DNA of 35,133 bases from Chara braunii (Eukaryota; Streptophyta; Charophyceae; Charales; Characeae), in NCBI GenBank assembly GCA_003427395.1, contig BFEA01000629.1, forward strand, positions 517,325 to 552,457, read 5' to 3'. Positions within the stretch are counted from its first letter, which is position 1. Each line of letters starts with the position of its first letter. The notes under the pieces were generated by a model. The model ran no database searches. It was not told the origin of the DNA and worked only from the letters and a program-made list of their open reading frames with translations. Shown piece after piece: positions 10,082 to 20,242 of the stretch. The translations under genes were made by a program, and so were the position numbers.

Positions 10082-11508
10082 ATGTGCCTACCATCAGGAG
10101 GAACATTTGTTGTCCCTAAAAAGAGAGTCTATAACACCTACACAATCTATAGAGATAGGGAGTGGGCCCTCGATTGGGTGGGGGGGCTATACGAGGCGGG
10201 ATGTGGGGCCGCTGTGTTTCTGAAGAACGCCACGGGTGATGACTGGTTCTGTGTTGGAGGGATTATTAAATCCGAGGATGAGAGGATGGACGGGCACGGA
10301 CAGAAGTTCAGGAGGTTTTTTCTCACAACGGTGTTCGACAAACAAGGAGTGGATCATGCGAAGGCCGACCATAAAGCCAGCCTTGATTACAATTTGTTCA
10401 AGGGGTTTGGCGCTAAGGCTATTACCATGAAGGCCTTCGATGTGTCCCCGAACGAAGACGGGAGTGTGTTGACGATGCTTGGCCCCGTCAAATTCCTCAG
10501 CAAAACGAACGGGTACAGGAAGTCCGGAAACATTCCCACGGTAGAGGCCGGACATCGTATGTCCCCGACATTCGTGCCTTTTGACACATCGGACGAGGAT
10601 CTCTCGGGTATAACAAAGAGAGAAAAACAAAGGACGCCACATTGTTTTCTAACGCAGCAGGCGTCAATGAATGGAAGTCGGCACCGCAACAAACAGAGCC
10701 AGCCGCGCCATCCGCCTGACGAAGTGGCCCGTCGTCCTCGTGTGGGTTCGTCCCACCGGAAGGAGTGTGCTGGACCGTCTCAGCCGTCCGGCCGGCAACA
10801 CGAAGGCACCCCTGTCATCACATACGAAAGGAAGGCCGTGAGAATTTGTGGCACTCTCACTTGCCAGAAGGACGATGGTGGTGCGTCCCGGAGGGTGACG
10901 CCATGGGAGATAAGCGAAGGATCGAACGAGGAAACGGAGGATGATCCTTGGATTTGTGTCGGTCGACATCCACAGGGTAATCATGCCGTCGGCGATGAGG
11001 AATGTGGGGTCGACGAGGACAATGTCGAAGAGGAGAAATGCGAGGACGGTTATGAGGGCGAGGATCGTGAGGAATCTATGCACGATTGCGAGGGTGGGGA
11101 GTCTCGACAGTACTATGAGGAGGACGATGGGGGCGATGGAGAAAACGATGATGCCTATCCTGTCGTTGATGAGGATGAAAGGCATGTGCACAATAGGGGC
11201 GTCTTGCAAGAAGGGTCGGCTGGTGTGGAGGTCGATGAGGCAACAGGGGAGCGGTCGGAGGGCAATGTGTAGAAAAGGAAGTGACAATCTTCAACAAGTC
11301 AAACGGCGGGGGCGGATAAGCGCGCTGCGAAGAAACTCACTGTCGCTGCATCTCGACAGGCACTCAGAGCTTCTCAAGAGGCAGTCGCTGAAATCTTGAA
11401 GAAACGAAAAGGGTCGGTGTTAACCAGGACAACAAAAGCGGAGAAACGTCCACCGAAAAGAAAGCAGATGGTTAATGAGGGTGACTCTGGAGAGAGGATG
11501 CCGAAGGA
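10082..11508 (+). pseudogene. N-terminal part of decayed ParB-like/Ulp1-like multidomain gene
   Basis: The frame opens with ATG at 10082 after an in-frame TGA at 10061 and runs 396 codons to TAG at 11270-11272. Residues 1-180 look globular and are unlike any family I recognise (examples: WALDWVGGLYEAGCGAAVFL, GDDWFCVGGII). Residues about 180-280 are basic and polar, and about 283-375 strongly acidic. The same frame continues past TAG (11270) and TGA (11282) as a lysine/arginine-rich, alanine-rich segment (AAKKLTVAASRQALRASQEA, then EKRPPKRKQ), which looks like a nuclear-localisation or DNA-contact linker. Near 11508 the reading must shift frame to stay coherent. The in-frame stops followed by sensible coding indicate a decayed copy. 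Function unknown. Confidence 0.6.
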
Positions 11509-12281
11509 GTGTCTCCAAGAGCTCTGTCGGAACAGACGCAACCTTCCGCCAACACCCATAATGAAGCCATCGACACAACACGGTGCTTCTTATTGGAGTC
11601 CGATGAAGATGGGTTTGCGAAGAAGAAACGGGAACACATTGAAGTGAATGTCACGAAGAACTTGCCAATTCCTGAAGATGACATCCTCGTCAACCATAGA
11701 ACATTGAATGAAACGTTGGTGCAACCCATATATGATGCGATCCATAATGTGGCCAAGGAAACCAATGGGAAGTGGGATATCATGACTTTCATCCTGGCTC
11801 CAATTGTGCCCCACGGGGATGGGTCTCAAGGCAGACGGATGACACTGAAGCAATTCAATGTGGAACTTACTCATACATACAACTGGTATGTTGTTGCTGG
11901 CCAGCACACGGCTGAGGCAATAAACAGACTCATTAAGGATAAATCACCGACCGAGAAAGTGTACGGCTTGAGGTCATACGTGTTGTCTACTTTGACGATG
12001 CCACAAAGAGAGGATATCCGTATGTCTCAACGTTCGACAACACTAGGGAGGAGCGTTCCTTCTTGTGATCATTTTCGTCATCTGTGTGGCAAATCAGAAC
12101 ATTTTGGGATAAGAGGAATGATCGGATCCGTCCTCCAGGCACCGTGTCCCCGAATGACGTGGAGTAAATGAAACGGAAAGAGAAATAGGAAGCGTTCATA
12201 AACTCCGCCTGCAAAATGACATTCCGGTCTCATGAACTCGTTTCTAGAGAACGACTACTGGAAGGACTGAACGAACAAGAT
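11509..12281 (+). pseudogene. ParB-like (ParB/sulfiredoxin fold) domain segment of the same gene
   Basis: In the frame starting at 11509, about 150 residues follow the ParB N-terminal domain pattern: NLPIPEDDILVNHRTLNETL (the opening 'I..d.I..n.RtL..' strand and helix), a strand DIMTFILAPIV, then YNWYVVAGQHTAEAINRLI, which matches the ParB 'y.ivaGeRR..A...l' motif with GQHTAEA as the signature. At about 11963 the frame shifts to the next one, where the domain continues (a VVYFDD strand, then ATKRGYPYVSTF) through stops at 12066 (TGA), 12165 (TAA) and 12186 (TAG) to about 12284. In bacteria, ParB-fold proteins bind nucleotide and centromere-like DNA; here the fold assignment rests on motif and strand order only. 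The protein cannot be made intact from this copy. Confidence 0.55.
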
Positions 12282-12282
12282 G

Positions 12283-13050
12283 CGTGAATACATGAATCTT
12301 GCGCAGTGCGGCGAGACGGTATGACCACTAGTACATAAATTCTTTGACATGTACGAGAAAAGGCTATTGCCAAGAATCGACGATGTGAGATACATCGACC
12401 GTCCGGGGAAAGTGGAAGGGAGGCTGCCTGGGCAATACTTCCTGAATGACAACTCCGACAAAAAAGTCTTGTTCCACTGCATCAAGGTCAGAAAGGGGCC
12501 ACCAGGCGCAATAGTGTCTATACCTGATTTGACGCCCACAATCTTCAAGCAGTTTGGCGATATGACAGCAAGAGAGAAGCAAGTGGTGCTTCACCACATG
12601 ACGTGTGGTGATGTCATCGTGTCATCATGTACGATAGCTCGTGGTAGATGCAACATGGCGGACCTGGTGAAATATCCTCGGTGTGAAAGATATATGGTCC
12701 GTATGTTCAACTACATATTGTTCAAGGCCGAGGGAACGTCAAAAGTAGAGTGGAACGCTGACTTCTTCATCGGTTATATGACCATCTTGGACAGGTACAG
12801 CAAAAACGGCCTGACTGACGGGAAATTGACTGGGAACGCCCGTATCCCTGAGGACAAAGTGAGAAAGGTGTCGAGGCGTTTGGGCGGTCCTTATGAGGAA
12901 AATTGTGAGAACGGTACAGGACTGGAGGCAACCCAAAGCATGTACAAGGAAGCTCTGTTCCACCTCAAGTGTTTCATTTATGAGGTGATCGACTGCTTGG
13001 ACAACCTGAGAGAGGAGGTTAATAGAATATACTCCAGTGCTTGTCACATC
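12283..13050 (+). pseudogene. Middle segment of the same gene, family not recognised
   Basis: After a one-base frame change near 12283 the reading continues to about 13050, with one in-frame TGA at 12322-12324 (a tryptophan codon one transition away would fit). The segment includes FFDMYEKRLLPRID, EGRLPGQYFLND, GPPGAIVSIPDLTPTIFKQF, and later a mixed helical stretch (FIGYMTILDRYSKNGL, MYKEALFHLKCFIYEVIDCL). I recognise no catalytic motif. It links the ParB-like and the methyltransferase-like parts. At about 13045-13060, in a TTTT/GGG run, the frame must change again; the two overlapping frames both read sensibly up to that point. Confidence 0.5.
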
Positions 13051-14492
13051 TTTTGGGAGTGGGGAAGAGGATTACCACGATCCTGCCATTTGAAATCGAA
13101 CCGAAGAGAGTGTTCACCGACAACGAGGAGGTTGTTGGTACGGGGAGGGGGATGAAGATACGGACAACCATTCTTGATATGTCAACATCACTGAAATGTG
13201 TTTCGTGGGATGATGACGCATTTTCCGAACTGTACGCTTTCCTCATGACATGCTGTGGCGAAAATTGGGCCTTGTTCATTTTCACGTTGATGAAGAATCA
13301 GAAACAGGTGATGCAAAGTGTGTACAAGTGGGATGATGTTGAGGTGCTCACTCGGTCATGGTACAAACACTACACACCTTCGACAACCTTGAACAAGTAC
13401 GACAACATTGCAGTTCGGTACACTGACATGATGGCTATTGTCCTCCACGCCGAGAACGACAATTTGGACAATATAACGGTTGCGCCAAAATTGCGAGCAA
13501 AGTTGACAAATTTGAACGTTGAAGAGGGAGAATTTGTGAGGTGCTCAAGGGAGTGTATCGGCGTGTCGGGCAATATTGACCCGGTTTATTCTTGGATGGA
13601 ACGAGAGTCAGCACGTCTCCGAAAACTATGCAGCTCGTTCATCAGGGAGGACGATGGCGTGATGATGTTGGGCAGGGCGCATGCAGGACTGATTTGGGAA
13701 CTCGCTCGCGCCGGACACCTCGTGTTTGCATGTGACGACGCGACAAAAGAGCTCACATACCTTTCCAAGTTTTTGGAGTTTTATGTGAAGGATCCGAGGA
13801 ACAAATGTAGGTTCGAAAAACCCCAAGTCGAGCATCGCAAGGACCGGGACATATACTATAAGCTTGAGAGAAAGAGGGAGAAAGTGTGGGCTTACTTGTT
13901 CAGTGACGCTCCACAGTCAGCGGTTGATAACGAGTACTTTATCAAAAAAATTGAACTGGAGATAGCAATGAACGAGTACTACGGTTCGCACATGGGTGCT
14001 TTCCACATGTTCGTCGCATGTTGTGAGCATCTGTTTTTCAATATGAAGAAAAAAGCACTGTCAAGCAGGGATTATGCGGACTTGGCACGTAAAGCCGGCA
14101 ACTTCAACAACACCGATTGCGACGAAGACACGTCAGACTCTGACCTGGACGTTCCGTCGCGGACGGCACGAGGTGTGGCGGAGGGAGCACATACCGAGGA
14201 GCCGCAAGGGAGCACCAACGAAGCTGCGGAGAAAGAGAACTCGAGTTTGGGAGCGACACGTGCGAGTGAGGGAAATGTGGAAACAAGAATGACTGCAAGG
14301 GGAGAAAAGAATGTTGTATTAACGAACCCGGTGGGTGCGAGTGAGAGAATTGTTCACTCATGGAGCAACACATGTGGATGAGAAAATGGGTGTGCAATGA
14401 CCCCGCCGACAGCTGGACCATCATCGACACAGACACCGCAGACCGAGCAACGAACGTTCACGTCGATGGACACAAATGAAGACGAAGACTAG
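13041..14492 (+). pseudogene. Possible Rossmann/methyltransferase-like segment and acidic linker
   Basis: A 446-codon frame runs from 13041 to TGA at 14379-14381. Residues about 205-250 (13655-13790) include DDGVMMLGRAHAGLIWELA followed by RAGHLVFACDDATKELTYL. This has the order of a Rossmann strand, a loop with G..AG in place of GxGxG, a helix, a second strand and an acidic residue (CDD), as in class I SAM-dependent methyltransferases. The preceding strand-rich part (YDNIAVRYTDMMAIVLHA) could be the catalytic half of a permuted methyltransferase, but I see no (D/N/S)PPY motif. Residues about 355-446 are acidic and low in complexity. The frame continues past TGA (14379) to a TAG at 14490-14492. 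The methyltransferase call is an inference; this may be another Rossmann-like fold. Confidence 0.4.
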
Positions 14493-15063
14493 GATATCAC
14501 AGCACTCACGCCGAAGCTCGTGCCAGGAAAACCGTTACCTCAAGGCTTTGCTCAAGACCCTTCAGTGCCATACTTGCTGCAAGACAAGTTCAAGGAGTCA
14601 TCGGAGGAGGATTGGTGTCATCATATTCTCTGGCACGGGGGCGTGTTCAAACCGTGCGTGTTTGCAGGCAAGTGGCACATGGCTGTGAAGACAAGAGACC
14701 GCGGGTGGGTCGCGAAGGAAAAAAAGGACATTGCAATCTGGCACAGCGTGACGGAAACGCAACTTTTTCGGCGAGTGGAAAAAGAAAATGTCGATGCAGG
14801 CGAGGTGGCTATAGCGGCAAAGGCGAAAACTTTGTTTGAGCATCTGCGTGCAAACAAACAACTAGAATTCAACACAAAGTTCTACGACCTTGCATCAAGT
14901 GTGTCGTATGGCTCCATCGATTGGAAAATCAAACAGCCGTCGGCAGTACAAGGAATCGAAAGCACCAACTCTCTGAAGACTCAAGACGTCATCGCGTCTA
15001 ACACCATCGTCGTGATTGCTAGAGGGGATGAAGCCTGCCAAACGGACACACGTGCAAACGCAG
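14493..15063 (+). pseudogene. Pre-protease segment of the same gene
   Basis: This is the same frame as the preceding segment, resuming after TAG 14490. The text is coherent: LPQGFAQDPSVPYLLQDKF, EEDWCHHILWHGGVFKPCVF, KWHMAVKTRDRGWVAKEKKD, then helical AKAKTLFEHLRANKQLEFN. I do not recognise the family. A candidate donor site (GCAG/GTGACG) ends it at 15063; joining to the acceptor at 15492 keeps the frame exactly. The open frame also continues to 15287, so the intron is a proposal, supported by the repeated non-protein-like sequence that follows. Confidence 0.5.
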
Positions 15064-15346
15064 GTGACGTGCGAAATGAACAGCACGTTTCTGGTTATAT
15101 TGATGTGTTGTCGCAAATCATGATGCGATATACACCCGGTCCTCACATGGGGTATCTACACGTTTCTGGTTATATTGATGTGTTGCTGAACTTGCCGCTA
15201 CTCACTATATTAGAAAACTACGTTAGACAGGAATGTTGTCTACGTGTTTTAGGTTATATTGTTGTGTTACTGCAAGTGTTAATGTGACACTTCAATTCTC
15301 GAAATTGCACTGCCGATCACAGAGGGTGCCCCATCTCGATACGTAG

Positions 15347-15382
<36 letters not shown>

Positions 15383-15492
15383 CTCGTTAGCAGCGTTAGG
15401 TTCTGTGTGTAAATTAAATTGTGTGCGCATGCTTGGTACAGTTTTATAATAAAGGTAGTTTACGCTGACGCATAATGCATTGTTATGTGCAG
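15064..15492 (+). other. Candidate intron with three internal repeats and (GT)n
   Basis: It begins GTGACG and ends TTATGTGCAG. Inside are three copies of a 27-bp unit with core GGTTATATTG at 15084-15110, 15159-15185 and 15242-15268 (spacing 75 and 83 bp), and a GT microsatellite at 15349-15381. Removing it joins the flanking protein segments in frame. There is no strong polypyrimidine tract before the acceptor. Confidence 0.4.
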
Positions 15493-16336
15493 AAAGGAGG
15501 AGCATAGAAGAAGTACAAAGATGCAAAAAGGGATGGACGATCCACTTAGCAACGGATAAGTTGTCGGAGAAGGAGACGGTCGTGGTACAACATTTACGAG
15601 ATTCAGTGCAAGTGGAGAATCGGACGGTCTGGACATCACGTACAACGGGGCAACAAAAGAAGAACTAACACTAACCGGGCACAATTTGAGCTTGATATTG
15701 CTTGAAGACAATTGGCTGAACACCGAAATCGTTAACTTTTATTTGAACCTCGTTAGGTTTGACAACATGTGTCGCATAAGCCATCGCGAGTGTGATAGTG
15801 GACAAGACGGAAACATGGTAGAAGAAAAAGAGCGCATCCCGATAACAACAATTTTTAGTTCCTTCTTCTTCACGAAATTGTTCGACAACGAACTGAAATA
15901 CCAATATAGCGCAGTGCAAAAGTGCCTGACAGATATCGACGTGGGTGACGTGGACTTAATAATAACTCCATTCCATATTCGGATGTCCAACCATTGGACA
16001 CTTGTGATAGCGGACTTGATACGCCAGAAAATGGAGTACTACGACTCGCTTACGTCTGACATAGACTTGGCAAGGAAAGTGACAGATGGTTTCGCAAGAT
16101 TCTTGTTCGAAAGATCGGTTGAACAGGGTAAGATGGTTGATACAAAAGATTTCAACCATATATGAAATGTGCCAGGCATTCCTAGACAGCGCGACATTAA
16201 CTAATGCAGTGTGTTTATGCTAACATATGCGTCACTGTTGGCAAGAGGATTTCTCCCGCCATTCAACTTCTCTTTCGACGACATCCACAATATAAGGGGA
16301 TGGATCGCTTTACATGTACTTGTCACACCGAACTAG
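15493..16336 (+). pseudogene. Ulp1-type (C48) cysteine protease domain, decayed
   Basis: The reading starts as ERRSIEEVQRCKKGWTIHLA, changes frame near 15570, and continues as EELTLTGHNLSLILLEDNWL, a typical Ulp1-family entry (the NDxWLN-like motif). The catalytic histidine lies in SNHWTLVIADL and the aspartate 17 residues later in KMEYYDSL, the same spacing as in yeast Ulp1. TGA at 16163-16165 ends the open frame, but the same frame goes on through the oxyanion glutamine (PRQRD) and, after TAA at 16202-16204, the catalytic cysteine codon TGC at 16205-16207 followed by SVFMLTYA. The glutamine-cysteine distance is six, as in Ulp1; the usual DCG is stop-C-S. The domain tail (a strand, then a FDDIHNIRGWIALHV helix) ends at TAG 16334-16336. 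Active members cleave SUMO or related modifiers; transposons of plants and algae often carry such domains. This copy is inactive. Confidence 0.75.
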
Positions 16337-16539
16337 GAGTTACTTGTGCAACAAAGGACATATGATAGACGACATTATCAAAGCAAAATATTTGTTCATT
16401 TTGTGAAAATGTAAAGAGTTCATCGGCTATGGTGGATAGATACCCACAAACATTTTTCGGATGTATTTAACAAAGCAACAGCGCGACATGCCCGATTGGA
16501 CACCATTACTGTGTTACTTTAGCTGACCTTGTACCATTG

Positions 16540-16715
16540 CTACCCCTTATCCCTTACCCCTTACCCCTTACCCCTTACCCCGTACCCATATTACCCTTTA
16601 TCCCTTACCCCTTACCCCGTACCCATATTACCCTTTATCCCTTACCCCTTACCCCTTACCCCGTACCCATATTACCCTTTATCCCTTACCCCTTACCCCT
16701 TACCCCTTTACCCCC
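16540..16715. repeat. Telomere-like minisatellite of TTACCCC heptamers
   Basis: Heptamers TTACCCC (TAAGGGG-type on the other strand) are interrupted at regular distances by CGTACCCATATTACCC at about 16581, 16618 and 16662, giving a higher-order unit of 37-44 bp that differs by one heptamer. It ends in degenerate C-rich sequence. Pro/Leu/Tyr frames here are repeat translations. Confidence 0.9.
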
Positions 16716-16769
16716 GGCCCCTGACCCTATACCCATAACATACTTCATAAATTACATACAAAAATTGAA

Positions 16770-16831
16770 AAAAATTGACTTTCAATTTCGTAGAAAAAAT
16801 AAAAAATGTCCGTTTTGACGAAATCGCAGTT
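16770..16831. mobile_element. Solo terminal repeat of the fold-back family
   Basis: The sequence matches the right-hand ends of the elements at 219-574 and 27351-27672: TTCAATTTCGTAGAAAAAAT, then AATGTCCGTTTTGACGAAAT, ending GCAGTTC. The matching left end is absent. The minisatellite just upstream may have replaced or expanded inside the original element. Confidence 0.65.
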
Positions 16832-16837
16832 CCAACA

Positions 16838-16887
16838 TGATAACACACACACACACACACACAGAAAGGGGGGGGGGGGGAGAGAGA
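16838..16887. repeat. (AC)n, (G)n and (GA)n simple repeats
   Basis: A short AC run (about 16842-16862) is followed by a run of about a dozen G and a short GA run. No associated gene. Confidence 0.9.
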
Positions 16888-16904
16888 ATGTGCCCATTTT
16901 TTTC

Positions 16905-17620
16905 AGATTGCATGATTACATAGACCCAACTTATGTAGTGCACGCAAGTTACATAGTACACACTACATAGCACACCCAACATACGTAGTCCCTCAAACCT
17001 ACATACTATGCGGTGCCACAGCCTGCGTAGAACCATCCTACATACCACCAAAGGTACATACGATACCATGTTCATATCCTATAGTACTACAGTTGGCCTA
17101 CTACAGAAGCTACACAGTGCACCCAGCCTACGTATTACACCCACACTTCATGGCACCACGTGACATAGTAAACAACACAGTTCTACGCAACCGTATCCGG
17201 GAGTACTAACCCATTCTACATAGTACCCAACCTACATAGCATTTCCAATAGTACACCATACTATAGTTGTACAACCAGCCTGTGTAGCACCCAGCCTACA
17301 TGCACTGTTGATAGTGCTACATGGTAATACAGCAATCACCGCAGATAGCACCTAACCCACGTAGTACACCCAGCCTCCGTACCATACCCAAATTACATAG
17401 CACCCAACACACATGGTACACATTACACAGTACTACAAGATCGTCTCACATACTACTACACCCAGTCTAGATAACAGCCAACCTAATTAATATCTGATTC
17501 AGTGCAAATAGTACGTCAGGATAGTATCACACCCTGTCTACATAGCACCCAACCTACATTATATGCACAGCCTCCAAACTAGACATAGGTCTACACAAGT
17601 TTCTAACTACACATAGTACC
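16905..17620. repeat. Degenerate minisatellite with CACCCAACCTACATAGTAC-like unit
   Basis: Some 25-30 loosely spaced copies of a motif related to CCCARCCTACATAGCAC, spaced roughly 20-30 bp, fill this stretch. The units are strongly diverged, so the array is old. No gene is supported. Confidence 0.7.
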
Positions 17621-17628
17621 TCTCTCTC

Positions 17629-17890
17629 TTTTTTTTCTTTTTTTTTGGAAGAATATGATCATTTCATTGCAAATAGAAAGGAGGCTGGGAATACCTCACA
17701 AACAACCCGCAGGAACTGAGGCCATTACTCAGCTTCGGCTTGTGCTGGAAACCGGGTCCAGCGTCCCCTTTCCTCAACTCGTTCTACAGACATCTTCCAA
17801 GAAATTACCACTGATAGCTCAACAGCGCTACAACTTGAGACCTAAACCACGAAACGTAGATAGTGAAATTAGGACATCTGGGTAAACCTC
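17629..17890 (-). mobile_element. LINE 3' end fragment (minus strand)
   Basis: It starts with a T-rich run (17629-17646), the complement of a poly(A) tail. Reading on the minus strand towards the tail, it contains GCTGGACCCGGTTTCCAG (17744-17761) and then TGTGAGG.ATTCCCAGCCTC. The same motifs in the same order lie in the 3' untranslated part of the LINE at 33924-34070. The 5' limit is not defined. Confidence 0.6.
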
Positions 17891-18000
17891 TGTCAAAAAT
17901 CAATACCAGATGCACTCCACAAAACCACCCAAATTTGCAAGAGACGGAACACAGTCATGCAATGGCTAGATTGCCTCACACACACTGATCCCCTTACCTC

Positions 18001-18170
18001 TTTTTTTTTTTTTTTTTTTTTTTTTTGAAAACACAAGCTCCATCTATTGGTGGGGAGCAACACCTGCTGGAAACCGGGTCCAGCATCCCACAAATACATC
18101 CATATCCTCACAGATAGGCACAAACTGGGAACCGGGCCCAGCGTCCCAAGCACGTTCAGAAAAGTCATCA
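18001..18170 (-). mobile_element. Second LINE 3' end fragment (minus strand)
   Basis: It opens with 26 T residues (18001-18026). Then come TATTGGTGGGGAGCA and CTGGAAACCGGGTCCAGC (18067-18084), and a second related motif at 18125-18143. The same TATTGGTGGGGAGCA and CTGGAAACCGG..CCAG pair occurs at 34151-34188. The boundary on the right is not clear. Confidence 0.55.
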
Positions 18171-18473
18171 GAAATTACCATGAAAATAAGGCTAGAAAGC
18201 TACTAAGAATTTGGAGCTACTTCTTTTTTGAAAATTAACATACCAGGGCCATTACCCGGCTTTGACTCAGAGATATTGGAACAGCTTCAGACATGTCTAC
18301 CACAATCTTCATGATTTAAACAGACCCCCCAATCAATCCCCTTGTCCCCACTCCAGCAAGACTTACTGCAGCAGAGCCACCATCTCTGCTGCTGCTATGC
18401 TCTATTCCATCCTACCAGTTAGCCCACTCACTAGTAGGACGCGTGATACCCCACCATCTGTTTTCCAATAGCA

Positions 18474-18568
18474 GCAAGTGCCACAGTTCCGTCTTCGTCA
18501 TCGAAAGGGAGGTCCCGGAAGACCAACAAGTGCAACAGTTCTGTCTTTGTCATCGAAGGGGAGGTCCC
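18474..18568. repeat. Tandem duplication of about 52 bp
   Basis: Two diverged copies (18476-18527 and 18528-18568), each with AAGTGC.ACAGTT.CGTCTT, GTCATCGAA and GGAGGTCCC. Confidence 0.75.
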
Positions 18569-18670
18569 AGGTACGTTCTAATAAGGTCAGTTGACCACGG
18601 CCGGTACCCATCGAGACTCCACTCAATGCCAATCGCATCCGTTCTCAACCTCCCCCATCTGAACCCCCTT

Positions 18671-19200
18671 CACCCTCCCCAACTCCATCCTAGTAAAGGG
18701 TTCGAAGGACCATATCCTTAGCACGAGCCAGACACAATCCTCATCCTGCAATCTCCTGCCCCCTCGGAGATTCCAGTCTCCGTCTTCGAGAGGGCAAACC
18801 CGCGCTACCTGAGGCCAATCGCACCAGGATGATCCCCCATCAGCCAGTACCCATCCGGCAACTAAAGCTGCCCGATGCCAATCGCATCTAATGGAAGATC
18901 CCCCAGCCGGTACCCCTCAGACAACCTAATTCAACCCTCTCTCCGTCCTCACAAAGAATCATCTCGTGCCCTTTGCCCTCCACCTTGAACAGATCCCCCA
19001 AAACCCAACAGAACCTCCACTCGCCTCCTTCACCTCCCCAACTCCGTCCTAGTAAAGAGTTCGACAGACCATGTCCTCAGCAAGAGCCAGACACAATCCT
19101 CACCCTGCAATCTCCTGCCCCCTAAATTCCAGTTTCCGTCATCGAGGGGGTGAGCCAGCACCGCCTGAGGCCAATCGCACCAGAGTCAACCCCCATCTGA
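18671..19200. repeat. Diverged direct repeat, offset about 359 bp
   Basis: The segment at about 18671-18830 recurs at 19030-19200: CTAGTAAAG.GTTCGA, GAGCCAGACACAATCCTCA.CCTGCAATCTCCTG and AGCCGGTACCCCTCAGACA (18903 and 19210) appear in the same order. C-rich, with no convincing reading frame; the 123-codon frame at 19071-19442 crosses one copy and looks like chance. Confidence 0.75.
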
Positions 19201-19274
19201 AAGTTCCCCTAGCCGGTACCCCTCAGACAGCCCCGATGCAACTCTCCGTCCTCACAAAGAGACATAGTACTTCT

Positions 19275-19949
19275 CTCAAGCAGTTTGAGAAGGAAAAAAA
19301 CAGAAGAACGGTTCAAGCAGCAAGACTGGTTGGTAGAAGGAAATGTCTAACAACAACGTATAGAGAAATTCAGGAGAAAACTGACACTGGACTGGAAGTA
19401 AACGCACTTTATGCTCCTGTGTTTATCTGCTGTTTCCTTTAGGGTTGGTGTTGGTTGAACATCTCCATGTTGTGTGTACAAAAGTTGGATGCAAGAATGG
19501 TCTCAACACTGCATCTTATTACTATTATGTCAGACATGGAGATGGTACAGCCATGGAAAAACTCACCAGCTTCCCCAACGGTATTCACCATTTTACTGAC
19601 ATGGTATATACTGCATTCCCACTTGGCTTCCATCTTCTTCTCATATTTTCTGGAAACATCTCTTTTTTCCAGCTAATCTGACAGTCTGCACAAACGTAGA
19701 CTAAGAGTTGGACCACACAGGAAGAAGGATGGAAAAACCGTTCGGCCAAAAAAAACGGGCGAAGAATTTTGGAAAGCTGGAAAGCAGTTCTGCGGGGACC
19801 CCACCTCGGAGGACCAAATCCCACCGCGGAGAACCAAATGCGCCGTGGAAACCCTTTGGGAATTAGTTGAGCCAATCGTTGCCTTTCTCCGTCGGCACTC
19901 TTTTTTTTTTTCTTGTTTTCTTTGTTTTTCCTTTTTTTTCTGTGGCACT
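19275..19949. other. Gene-free stretch
   Basis: Nothing supported. Frames present are short, overlap on both strands and show no domain. T-rich runs at 19899-19945. Confidence 0.4.
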
Positions 19950-20242
19950 CTTGGTCGCTATTGGCTGCTGCCTCCCGTGAGACTTTTCCAAGACCTTTCC
20001 AGGACAGATACGCCCTCCCCCCTGCGGCAAGGAATCCTCCCGTGAGACCTTTCCAGGCTGCGGACTATGTGAAAACAGAAAACTACGTTTTTCCAAGCCG
20101 CAATCTTTGGTCTGTGACGGTCCGGGAAAACGGTTTGCGGCAGAAATTTCACCTTTCCGTGGACATCTGCCACAGGCTGTGGGGTCCTGGACACAGTTTT
20201 GTGGCAAAGTTTTTCCTTTCCGCGGTCCTGTGGGGTCCAACT
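19950..20242 (-). mobile_element. Partial copy of the GGACCCCACAGG terminal-inverted-repeat family
   Basis: On the minus strand from 20242 the sequence reads TTGGACCCCACAGGACCG, then GGAAAGGAAAAACTTTGCC, and further in CTGTTTTCACATAG and repeated TGGAAAGGTCT motifs. The first part and the TGTTTTCACAT motif match the start of the element at 29285-30342. The other end is not recognised. Confidence 0.5.

Noticed and set aside
10187-11287. Minus-strand frames of 151 and 207 codons
   Set aside because: They are shadows of the plus-strand ParB-like gene. The acidic stretch read backwards gives hydrophobic residues that mimic membrane segments.
10082-16336. Stops in the ParB-like gene as a sign of cytosine-deamination (RIP-like) mutation
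   Set aside because: Each stop could be a single transition from a sense codon, but that is true of most stop codons, so without an intact paralogue this shows nothing.
16529-16818. Pro/Leu/Tyr repeat proteins
   Set aside because: Translated TTACCCC minisatellite.
19071-19442. A 123-codon gene on the plus strand
   Set aside because: It crosses a diverged direct repeat that has no matching frame in its other copy, and no domain is visible.
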